Assembly: GCA_903813345.2 (NCBI GenBank)
Contig: CAIIXF020000012.1
Coordinates: 8,824,432-8,888,431, forward strand
DNA length: 64,000 nucleotides
From: Owenia fusiformis
Lineage: Eukaryota; Annelida; Polychaeta; Sabellida; Oweniidae
Reading direction: 5' to 3'
Position numbers and translations under genes: made by a program. The notes beneath the pieces were generated by a model. The model ran no database searches. It was not told the origin of the DNA and saw only the letters and a program-made list of their open reading frames with translations. Below, piece after piece: positions 11,266 through 23,000 of this stretch; position 1 is the stretch's first letter; the number at the start of each line of letters is the position of its first letter.

Positions 11266-12105
11266 GCCGTAAAAACTCCCGTTTTTTCAGAAATCTACCG
11301 TAAAAACTCACGTTTTTTCAAAATCTACCGTAAAAACACCCGTTTTTTCAGAAACCTACCGTAAGAACTCCCGTTTTTTTCCGAAATCTACCGTAAAAAC
11401 TCCCGTTCTTTCAAAATCTACCGTAAAAACTCCCGTTTTTTCAAAATCTAAAGTAAAAACTACCGTTTTTTCAAAAATCTGCCGTAAAAACTCCAGTTTT
11501 TTCAAAATCTACCGTAAAAACTCCAGTTTTTTCAGAAATCTACCGTAAAAACTCCCGTTTTTTTCCGAAATCTACCGTAAAACTCCAGTTTTTTCCGAAA
11601 TCTACCGTAAAAACTCCCGTTTTTTCAGAATCTACCGTAAAAACTCCCGTTTTTTCAGAAATCGACCGCAAAAACTCCCGCTTATTCAGAAATCTACCGT
11701 AAAAACTCCCGTTTTTTTAAATCTACCGCAAAAACCCCATTTTTTCAAAGCCTACCGTAAAAACTCCCGTTTTTTCAGAACCTACCGCAAAAACTCCCGT
11801 TTTTTCTGAAATATTCCATAAAAAGTCACGCTTTTTAAAATTTAGCGCGAAAAATACCTTTTTTAAAATATCATCCGTAAAAACTCCCGTTTTTTCAAAA
11901 TCTCCCGTAAAAACTCCCGTTTTTTTTCAAAATTTACTGCAAAAACTCCCGTTTTTTTTAAATCTCCCGTAAAAACTACCGTTTTTTTAACAATCTCCCG
12001 TATGAACTCCCGCTTTTTTTCAAAAAACTCCCGCAAAAACTACCGGATTTGTAAAAAAAACTCCCGTAAAAGTACCGTAATTTTTTTCAAATCTCCCGAA
12101 AAATT
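11266..12105. repeat. CCCGT repeat array, right
   Basis: About 25-30 units of roughly 28-30 bp built on CTACCGTAAAAACTCCCGTT followed by T/C-rich spacer, increasingly degenerate towards the right end. Confidence 0.85.
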
Positions 12106-12133
12106 TTCATTTAAGGTTGGCAAGTCTGTTTAA

Positions 12134-13423
12134 AGTGAAGTCATTTCCAAAATGTAAAAATCATCTGTTCATTTCAACTTCTCATATACCTGTAAGGTCC
12201 TGGCTTGAGCATTCAAATATTCTTTAAAAAGTGATGGAAAAACTATCATTTCGAGTAGCCTATAGGACGAAGCGCCTTTTTTAGTAACTTCGTGTATGTT
12301 AGATAGTAAAATACTTCCTACGAATTTCGTGCAGAGGTATGATTGATCAAATTGTCATTGCATGTGCTGTTTCATTTTTTCTGCGAATGAAGTAGCTTTT
12401 CAGTTTAAAAATATAGTGTGTGAAAATCTTGCTGAAGTTCTTGTAAAAACGACCTGCTCACATTGACCAAATTAGGCGATGACATCTGCAAAGTGATGAT
12501 GGCGATAATTATTTAGCATACTAGTTGAATTCCCTTTCCCGAATGAAGCTTTATTTCATGGAGAATTCGAACCACGATTGACTATCATGAATTTAAAGGT
12601 AATACAAAATACAGTGAGGTAAGTTATGTATTCGCGAATTTCGTTCTCTTCGAGAATGGGGAGAAAAACTGTTTTATCAGGCCCGGCGCTAGACTTTCAT
12701 AATATCCGGGACATCAGTTCCGACTTCACCAACAACGTTCCTTGCACCTGCAGAATCACGGTTCTTATATCGCATATATCGATCGAGAACAACCATTTCT
12801 TCTCTCCCGAACTCATTTCTCCTCTTGCGCACTAGCCTGACGGTCCCACATCGCGAGGCCTTTTTTCAAAAACTACATCGATGCATGCATGCACCAATTA
12901 TCATTTTGATGTCAGACTCTCTGTAAGTTCAGCTCTTAGAATTTCAGTCACGATGATGCACTGAATCAAGATTCAGATACTAGGCCCGATAACCATCATT
13001 TCACGACGGCTGAGGACCGGCAGACATGGCAGACGCGGCCACTAGTAGACAAGAAGCTCTGCGGGATTGTCGAGTCTGAGTGATCATAAGTGATCAGAGT
13101 CACTCGAAACACAGAACCCACTAAAACTGCAATACTACAGATCCGTATTTTCTAATATTTAACAGTTTCGCAATCTAGTTTGTAGACTGTTGATGCAGAG
13201 ACATATACTATGAAACATGTCTCTGGTTGATGTTAACGTTTTTTAATGAACTGAGCACAGTACTTAGCAACAACTACTGTAACAAGTGCTGCCATCTTTA
13301 ATTGCATTAATAACAAATAATTTTTCTTTCGGATTGATACGTTGGATCGAAATTTTTATCATAAACTTAGATTTCAAAGATACTAAATATACATAACATT
13401 ATCATTTCGAAAAGGATTTTAAA
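12134..13423. other. Gene-free stretch
   Basis: I see no gene, RNA or repeat structure that I can support. A 69-codon plus-strand frame at 12626-12835 has no recognisable domain. Confidence 0.5.
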
Positions 13424-14179
13424 CTAGATAATGGCAACTCCGCGGAGTAGCAAATCCCAACGAACAAAATATCAATTACCAAATTCCAATCAATTATACT
13501 CATTACTTTGGTTAAAATTGAAAAATTTAGATTTTAGAATTGCGAATTCCTGCAAAGCAGCCATTTTGAATTTTCTGAGGTACAAATCTGAAAAATAATA
13601 CCATAATTGTGATCTACTCCAAAATTCCTTCAATTTGAGTATTATATAGCCATACGTTGAAGGGATCGAAAAATTGTCGCGAAATCATACATTAGACGGC
13701 CATTTTGAATTTTACGAGGCTCGAATCAGAAAAAAGATACAATATTTGCATTCTACTCTTAATTGCCTTTCATTTGAGTATAATAAAGCTATACTTCAGA
13801 AAGATCTAAAAATTAGCGAAAATTTCTGTTTTCCTGACCCCCCATACACGGCCCCTTGGGGTCAGGATGAAAAACACGGAACATATGTGAAATAGATAGA
13901 TGTTGCGAACATACTCCCAAAATTTCAAACAATAATATTAATTACTTCGGTTTAGAATGAAAAATTTATGATTTTTGCGAAAAAGTCCCGTCATTTTTAA
14001 AGCGGCGGCCATCTTGAAAACATTTTTTTTTGCGTAAAACTATTCATCAATATACATCTTTCCACCAAATATGAAGAAAATCCGTCAACTAATATTTGAG
14101 TTATCTTCCGGACGGACGGACTGACTTTCGGACGGACGGCTTCACTATATCCCTACCGAACTTCGTTCGTTGGGATAAT
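13424..14179. mobile_element. Copy 1 of a repeat ending in TGGCAACTCC and TTCGTTGGGATAAT
   Basis: The left end (CTAG, then TGGCAACTCCGCGGAGTAGC and AAATCCCAACGAAC) and right end (GGACGGACGGACTGAC, CTTCACTATATCC, CTTCGTTCGTTGGGATAAT) recur in inverted orientation at 27677-28572. ATCCCAACGAAC occurs near both ends in opposite orientation, giving short subterminal inverted repeats. The interior (13500-13840) has two imperfect ~170 bp tandem units, each containing GGCCATTTTGAATTTT-like and TTTGAGTAT motifs. There is no coding capacity. Confidence 0.65.
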
Positions 14180-14960
14180 TAGCCTTATAAATTATAAAAT
14201 CGTAAAGTATCTCAGTGCTGGTCCTTTGGAACCTTATGACAGCCATGGTGTATTCCATGGAAAATATGGTGCTTGAAAATAAAAACATTAGCTTGTAAAT
14301 GATCGGGGTAAACTGGTAAATCAGAAAATGAGATCACATACTGTTTTACTTATTCTTTGATCATGTTGATGTGGTGGTTTTTGTTCAAACTTCTTAAATC
14401 AAAGCCAGACGAGCATTTCAAACAAATAATTTCTACGTCTTCGAAATAAAATACTAGTACGCCTAATAAATGTAATAAAGTTTTGCTGCTTGCGGTTGTT
14501 TCGCCGTTTCAAGCACTTCAATCACATGACAAATTCAGGAAGAAACTGGCGAAACGATTTAATAAAAGAAAGTCGAACATGTACCCTTCAGTATTTTTCA
14601 AGAAAAAGCCCATCCCGTTGGCAAGTTGGTCATGTGATTGAAATGTTAATTTTCGAAGTCAAATCAATTGAAACGAGGCGCCACGCATGTACATAACATC
14701 TATGTACATGTTGGGCCTGGAACTTTGTGGCAGAAATGCTTGTTATTTAAGAGGGGATACCATGACAATTTAACCAACATTGAATTTGAGTAGAGGTGAT
14801 GGAAAATTAATATAAGAGGACAAGGTGATTGGTAAAAACTCAAGTCAATCAGAATATGATTCCTAAATGTATAGTAACTGAGTAGCCTGCATGATCAGGT
14901 GATTGATTAGTTTCATTTAACCCAGATCACTTCAAGAGTTCTTTAAGATGACAAACAGTT
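14180..14960. other. Gene-free stretch with a small inverted pair
   Basis: TTCAATCACATGAC near 14518 recurs inverted near 14628 (GTCATGTGATTGAA), and a small hairpin ACATGTACATAAC/TATGTACATGT lies at about 14687-14712. The region precedes the DYNLL 3' end. I see nothing else. Confidence 0.5.
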
Positions 14961-14976
14961 TATAAAATGTAACATT

Positions 14977-14982
14977 TTTATT
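14977..14982 (-). terminator. Candidate poly(A) signal of DYNLL
   Basis: TTTATT on the plus strand is AATAAA in the DYNLL sense, about 410 bases after its stop. A second candidate lies at 15078-15083. Which one is used cannot be decided from sequence. Confidence 0.45.
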
Positions 14983-15388
14983 GTATAATCATAAATAAAA
15001 CTATTTTTTCAGCAAAAAATATACAAATACAAAATCTAATTGTAACAACAGTGTTTGAATGAATCAAGTTGAATGCATTTATTGGCACACCAATCAAAGT
15101 TAATGGCACAACTATTACAGTTCATGGTCTGAGGAAAAACTGCCTTCTATGACACTAAAATATAAGTAGCTAAATAATGTATGGCTGCAATCGGCTACAG
15201 TAGACGCACTAGAATGTTAAGTCATATTGCCTCCCTCTTGCGGTTTATAGTTTGTACTTTTTGTAGTTTTGGATTATATTGTTTTTTTTGCTGGCACTAT
15301 TACACGTCACAATATGACACCATGGATGAGAGTTTAGATGATGAAAAGTTAATGATGAGTTTCAGCTGTGAGAATTTCGAAGATCCAT

Positions 15389-16557
<1,169 letters not shown>

Positions 16558-16640
16558 CAAATAGTTTCGCCAAAATGAACGGTGTAACCGGCTTGATGAT
16601 TTCTTTGAAAGTGACACACAAATTCCAGCATCCTACAAAA
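16558..16640 (-). other. Probable non-coding first exon of DYNLL
   Basis: Its 3' boundary is set by the GTAAGT donor at 16557. The 5' end (start site) is not defined by sequence. The contained ATG-free leader reads GGCGAAACTATTTG at its end. The upstream limit of 16640 is arbitrary. Confidence 0.4.
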
Positions 16641-16903
16641 TCGTTGTTAGGTCTAATTTTATCTCTAGCTTTCTATTGGTCAAAATCTTGCTGTTGATTG
16701 GTGATCGTTTATAAAGTTTGCTTGCTGGAATTTTCCGCCCCACAATGCATAGTGATTCGGTAGTTTCCGGAAATATTCGATATTTCTCGTAAGCTATCGC
16801 CATCTTGAATCCAGGAACAAAGAACAAATCATTTTGAAAACACTGTCTTTCATTCTAACTGTTTGCACATTGCATCAAATCACTTCAATTTACTACCGTG
16901 AAT
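16641..16903. promoter_or_regulatory. Shared promoter between DYNLL (minus) and SRSF1 (plus)
   Basis: Only ~345 bases separate the DYNLL leader donor from the SRSF1 start codon. Two inverted CCAAT boxes (CTATTGGTC near 16673 and GATTGGTGA near 16696) lie ~23 bp apart, followed by TTTATAAAG and TTTTCCGCCC. Paired CCAAT boxes are common in divergent housekeeping promoters. The function is inferred. Confidence 0.5.
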
Positions 16904-17079
16904 ATGGCTGGGTTCAGAGGCGAAAACCCAAAGGGCAGAATATACGTTGGAAATTTGCCACCGGACATCAGAAATCGGGACATCGAGGATTTATTTTTCA
17001 AATTTGGAACGATCACGTTTATCGACCTCAAAAATCGCAAAGGACCACCATTTGCATTTGTGGAGTTTGAAGATCCAAG
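16904..17079 (+). CDS. SRSF1: SRSF1 coding exon 1
   Basis: 176 nt, from ATG (ATGGCTGGGTTC) to the donor CCAAG|GTAAGT. Encodes the N terminus and most of RRM1, ending inside the Arg codon of EDPR. Confidence 0.94.
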
Positions 17080-20000
17080 GTAAGTCTTGATTCAATCCTT
17101 TATGTAGTTCCAATCACATCTCTACATTCTGTAATTTTGAGCATAAAAGTCTAAAATTTCCGGCCTAAAAGCTCAGCTCCTAAGCTTAGACTAGCACAAT
17201 TATGCTAACATTCTTCTAAGGTCACTGTATCGTGTCGTCCAAAGATAAATCCCTGCATGTATAATGACTCATGTTGTAATCTTAAAATTTGAAATCAAAT
17301 GTCCTCCATTTTTCCACATTACAATTTGAATTGCGAGTTTTGGTCTTATTACCTCATCAAAAATTCCAAAACACACACAAACTGATCAATGTATTGAGAT
17401 TTTCGACATTTAAAAAGTCACTCAATTTTTTTTCAAAAAAACTTCCAAAATGTAACAGTCGTATGAATTCACATTGTCGTACTTACAGAATGATCAACGA
17501 CCTAACTTATGGACCATCGAACTCGGTAATATTGTACACGTAACTATTAATTTCGGTATATTCCCATAGAAAACTGGGCTTGCTTTTCAACATTTCAAGC
17601 GAAAAATCTCTACGGAGCTTTTGTTTTTCTGACGTAATTTCTTCTAAGAAATCGGTCACGTGATAGGTTCAGTTCATCTTATTTTGAAAGGGGTGTCATC
17701 TATTTAGAATATTTATTTTCATCTTGTCCAGTCCTATATACAACCTGCCCTTATTTTTTTTGCTTGTAAAACCGCGTAGTAATGTTGAAATTATGGAATA
17801 GATTCTCTGAGAGTGGCGACATGTCTTCATCTCTACCATCTTGCGTTTGACACCCCTCGTTTTTGGCGAGTTCAAGTAAACCGCACATCTGGGTGATTAG
17901 AAAAGGGACATTTTTTTAAAAATTTTAGCGTCAACAAAGATACTTCTGGTCAAACTGAGTTTATGACGAAACTTATGAAAGAATCAATAAAAGGTAAGTG
18001 GTATACATTAGGCGGATGCCAAAAATTAAACTTGGCACCAATTTGAAACTTCAGAATGCTTTCTGTGATTCAAAATCACAAAAAAAGTTGAGTAACTTTT
18101 TAGATGTCGAAAATCTTAGTTCACATCTTCTGGATAACTTAGAATTTACAGCCAGTTACTTATGTCAAACATTAACAACATTTCATCCAGTTTTTGAATA
18201 CCGCCATTTTTCTTAGTGCTGTATGTTTTAAGGTGCTTTGGAAGTTAAGAGGAAATGACAAAACAGGAAGTGACAAAACTTTTTGCATTTTTAGACATTT
18301 TTTGAACAAAGATAACAGAGTTCTGTTTTGACCTCCAGTCAATTCAACTAGTTTCAAATACCATTTACAGGTCCAGGATCACAATGTTCATGGTCAGAAT
18401 GACCCTAAACATGATGAAATGACCTTTTCAGCCCTCTGAAAATGTGACTGAAAAATAGCTAAAAGAAGGAGGTAGGAAAGGTCACTGAACAAAATCTTTC
18501 GAATTTTTCAGAAAATGTGCCCAATATTTTTTTGCTCTAAATGATACAATCTTTTAACATTTGATATCATTCATAGAAAAAGAAAAAAAATGAAAAAACT
18601 GATTTGAAAAGCGATCTATTTTCCTTTTTATGACCGCCATTTTTGTTTAAGACAATTTTCTAAAATTTCAAAGATTGTATCAGTTAGAGCATTATATTGG
18701 GTACATTTTCTGAAAAATTCAAAAGATTCTGTTCAGTGACCTTCCATAGCTTCTACTTTTAGCTTTTTTTCAGTCACTCTTTCAAAGGGCTAAAAAGGTT
18801 ATTTCATTATGTTTAGGGTCATTCTGACCATGCACATTGTGATCCTGGTCATGTAAATGATATGTGGAAATAGTTAAATTGACTGGAGGTCAAACCAGAA
18901 CTCTGTAATCTTTGTTAAAAAAATGTCTAAAACTACAAAAATTTTTGTCATTTCCTGTTAACTTCCATGGTACCTTAATGTAAGACGAAATCATGCTGAT
19001 TGCAATATCTCATTAAGGAGCCAAGACAGTTCCATTTAAATTCATGAAATATTACATGACAGTTTTTAGAATATAACTTAGGTGTCATGCCACAGGAAAT
19101 GACAAAACAAAAAGTGACAAAACCATGCTGGATTTTGAAATATTTTTGAACCAAGATAACAGAGTTCTGTTTGGACCTCCAGTCAGTTTACATGACCGGG
19201 AGGCGGGAACACAATGGAAATGGTCAGAATGACCATAAACATGATGAAATAACCTTTTCAGTCCTCTGAAAATGTGACTGAAAAATAGCTAAGAGTAGGT
19301 GCTCAGAAAAGGTCAGAATCTTTTGACTCTTTCAGAAAATATGCCCAGTAGGCCTAGGCCTATATGTATGTATATATATACATGTATAAAATATGATGGT
19401 GTTTATACATACTTATTGTAAACTCTGAGTAATGACCTGAGTAATTGTAAATTCCTTTCCAACATATTTCCACTTTGCTATATGTCTCAGTATAAATGTG
19501 ATTCTGTTACTGATTTATGTTCTTGTATATTTTCAGAGATGCTGAAGACGCTGTCCATGCCCGTGATGGTTACAATTATGATGGCTACACTTTGAGGGTT
19601 GAATTTCCCAGAGGGGCTGGTGGTTCGTTTGGAGGTGGGGGACCCCAACGTTCCTATGGAGACATGGGCAGGGGTCGTGGAGGCGGTGGTTACCATGGCG
19701 ATGGTGGGGGTAGGGGAAGAGGCCGTGGAGGCCCACCCTCTAAAAGATCTGACTACAGGTGTTTAGTTTCAGGTAAACAATGCTGTTCACTTATAACATA
19801 ACAGAGATTATACAATGTACAATTTAATCTTCTGTATATTGAACATTTTTTGTCAAGAAAAAAATGTTCAGTGTTGAACACCCTCTAAAAGATCTGAGTA
19901 CAGGTGTTTAGTTTCAGGTAGACAATGTTGTTCACTTCTACATAAAGAGAGTCAAGTATACAATAAACAGTGAAGGGTCGATCCAGAAGTCCTGATAAAA

Positions 20001-23000
20001 ATGCTCTTAAACGTTTATCCTTCATTTTGCACAATATTTTCAGAGTAACTGGGTCATTCTTTTCCTCAAAAGATTTAGAGGTTGGTTACAAATATTTTTG
20101 AACTTTATCTCAAATAGGAGTTCACAGTTGGATTTAGTTTTTCAGATTTTCAATATCAGTTACAATGTCAATATGAGCTCAAGTCCTGGACCAAGTGCCT
20201 CTACCATGGGGTAGGGAAAGTGTGATTATAGAATTTTCTGTTGATCAATCATTTTGAAAAGGCCCCACTGAATAGGTGTATAAATTATGTAAATTGTGTA
20301 CAAATATCAGATACATCATTTTTATCAGAACTTCTGGATTGGCCTTTGTATATTGAACATTTTTGTTGTCAAGAAAAAATGTTCAGTGTTGGTAGGTATT
20401 CCCTACAGAGGGTAACTTATGCAGAAGTCATTCGAGTATGTGTGGATGAAGGGTGTTCACTAGAGTTGGGTCTCACTGTAGGATGTAGATAGGTATATTT
20501 TTTCTTTAGGCCTGCTAGCCTACCACATTTCATTTTGACAAGCATAAGAGAATTGTCTGGAGTTCAGTGTAGATGAAGTTGAGTGATAATACTGTTCTAT
20601 ATGCTAAAATGCATGATGATTAAATGGGGTCGATCAGCTATTAAAGCTTGTATGAAATAGGTCTCTACACGTGCTATAAAGTTAAATGCTTTCTGCATTG
20701 TAAGCCTAATACTGTATAACATGAAATATTGCCGTGGATATAAAGTTGCTGATTGCTGAATGTAAAACAGAAACGGCAACATAAAATTCGAAAATATAAT
20801 TAAATAATTGAAGATCGATCTTAGTGGGCGATAATATGGTAGTTGTCTAACGTGCGTCAACTTACTGTAATAGGGTAATTTTAGAACGAGTATCAACGAT
20901 AAAATCGAAGCTTTATACCCCAGTCCCCAGCATAAAATTACAATAAAAAGTTAATAATAAAATTGTTGCAGTTAAAATGCATGCAGTAAAATCTATAAAA
21001 TACTAAAAGGATTGTCATGTTAAAGAGTAATAATGTCAGAAGATCTAATTGTATCCAAGGGCTTCGGAAATCCCAGTATTAAAAGTTTTTAATCCCAATA
21101 TTAAAAGTTTTTAATCCTGGTATTAATTTTCCTGAGTCTATCGAATGCGGGTATTATGTGAATAAATCACTCAAATTGTCACTCATAATGTCAGGATGTC
21201 AGGTTTTCTGAGTCAGTCAAATGAAGGTGATTAAAATTCAGTTGTAAATCAAAATTATATTAGGGGTTTCAGCTTAGCAATTTATTTGGCTTTACATTTA
21301 GGGGTGTCAGGTCGGCAAACTTTTATTCGGCAATAACAATTTTAATCCAATTCGGAAAATAAAGCATCCGGATTTAATACATGTTATACAGTATTTGCAA
21401 TAACCTTTATAAATAACTATTAAAAGTCTAATACTTTTGTTCAATGGATCCGTCAGATTGAGCCCCACACTATTAGTGAATGTTTCAGTATACATGCAGT
21501 TCTGGTTAATGCAGTTCTGATTTCTTGATAATCATGGTGTCATAACAATTACATGATTATTGTGTAAACAGATATCATAGAAAACATTTTCCAATGACCT
21601 GATTCAGTAGACAGAATGGGTCATGTAGGGCCCAGTGAAGTTACACGAGGCCCAAAAATGTGTCACACAGCATAACTACTGCTTACTAGTGTTATATTAT
21701 AACTGTAATAACAGCAAACATGTTCAGAAGAGTAAAAAATTGCCACATTTCTGATTAGATGAAATGTCCAAACACATTCCTCATTATTTCATACAAGACC
21801 TTTAATTGAGAACTGCAAGATAACCAAATGTTTGTTTCGGTCATAACACCTGTACTTATGTCTGTTTTAGGTCTTCCACCATCTGGTAGCTGGCAAGACT
21901 TGAAGGACCATATGCGAGAAGCTGGTGATGTATGTTATGCAGATGTTTACAAAGATGGCACGGGTGTTGTGGAATTCTTGCGCTTTGACGATATGAAATA
22001 TGCAGCCCAACGATTGGATGATTCAAAATTCAAATCTCATGAGGTATGTTTACTTGTTTTGAGGTATGTTACCATGTTCTTAGGGAGGTTACCCTGTTCT
22101 GAGGTATGTTACCCTGTTCTAAGGTATGTTATCAGTTCTGAGTAATGTTACCATGTTCTAAGGCATGTTACCCTGTTCTGAGGTTTGTTACCCTGTTCTT
22201 AAGTAGTACCCTATTTTGTTACCTTGTTCTGAGGTATGTTACCTTGTTCTAAAGTATGTTATCAGTTCTGAGTAATGTTACCATGTTTTAAGGCATGTTA
22301 CCCTGTTCTGAGGTTTGTTACCCTGTTCTTAAGTAGTACCCTATTTTGTTACCTTGTTCTGAGGTATGCTACCTTGTTCTGAGGTATGTTACCCTGTTTT
22401 GAGGTATGCTACCCTGCTCTAAGGTATGTAACCGTGTTCTAAGATATGTTACCCTGTTCTCAGGTATAAAACCCTAATCTGAGGTATGAGTGTGTTACCC
22501 TATTTTGTTACCTTGTTCTTAGGTATGTTACCCTATTCTGAGGTATGTTACCCTGTTCTAAGGTATGTTATCAGTTCTGAATAATGTTACCATGTTCTAA
22601 GGCATGTTACCCTGTTCTGAGGTTTGTTACCCTGTTCTTAAGTAGTACCCTATTTTGTTACCTTGTTCTGAGGTATGTTACCTTGTTCTAAGGTATGTTA
22701 TCAGTTCTGAGTAATGTTACCATGTTCTAAGGCATGTTACCCTGTTCTGAGGTTTGTTACCCTGTTCTTAAGTAGTACCCTATTTTGTTACCTTGTTCTT
22801 AGGTATGTTACCCCATTCTGAGGTATGTTACCCTGTTCTAAGGTATGTTATCAGTTCTGAGTAATGTTACCATGTTCTAAGGCATGTTACCCTGTTCTGA
22901 GGTTTGTTACCCTGTTCTTAAGTAGTACCCTATTTTGTTACCTTGTTCTGAGGTATGTTACCTTGTTCTAAGGTATGTTATCAGTTCTGAGTAATGTTAC

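Larger units (their letters stand above)
10415..12128. mobile_element. 1.7 kb inverted-repeat element packed with degenerate CCCGTA repeats
   Basis: Ends are inverted copies of CAGACTTGCCAACC. The 5 bases outside each end are TTTAA (10410-10414 and 12129-12133), consistent with a target duplication. Inside are two arrays of short CCCGT(A)-based repeats, 10427-10760 and 11266-12105, and a unique centre. The CAG-type ends suggest a hAT-like non-autonomous element, but a hAT would leave 8 bp and only 5 match. Confidence 0.75.

Noticed and set aside
16898-16903. GTG start for SRSF1 two codons upstream
   Set aside because: Animal nuclear genes start at ATG; the ATG at 16904 fits the family N terminus.
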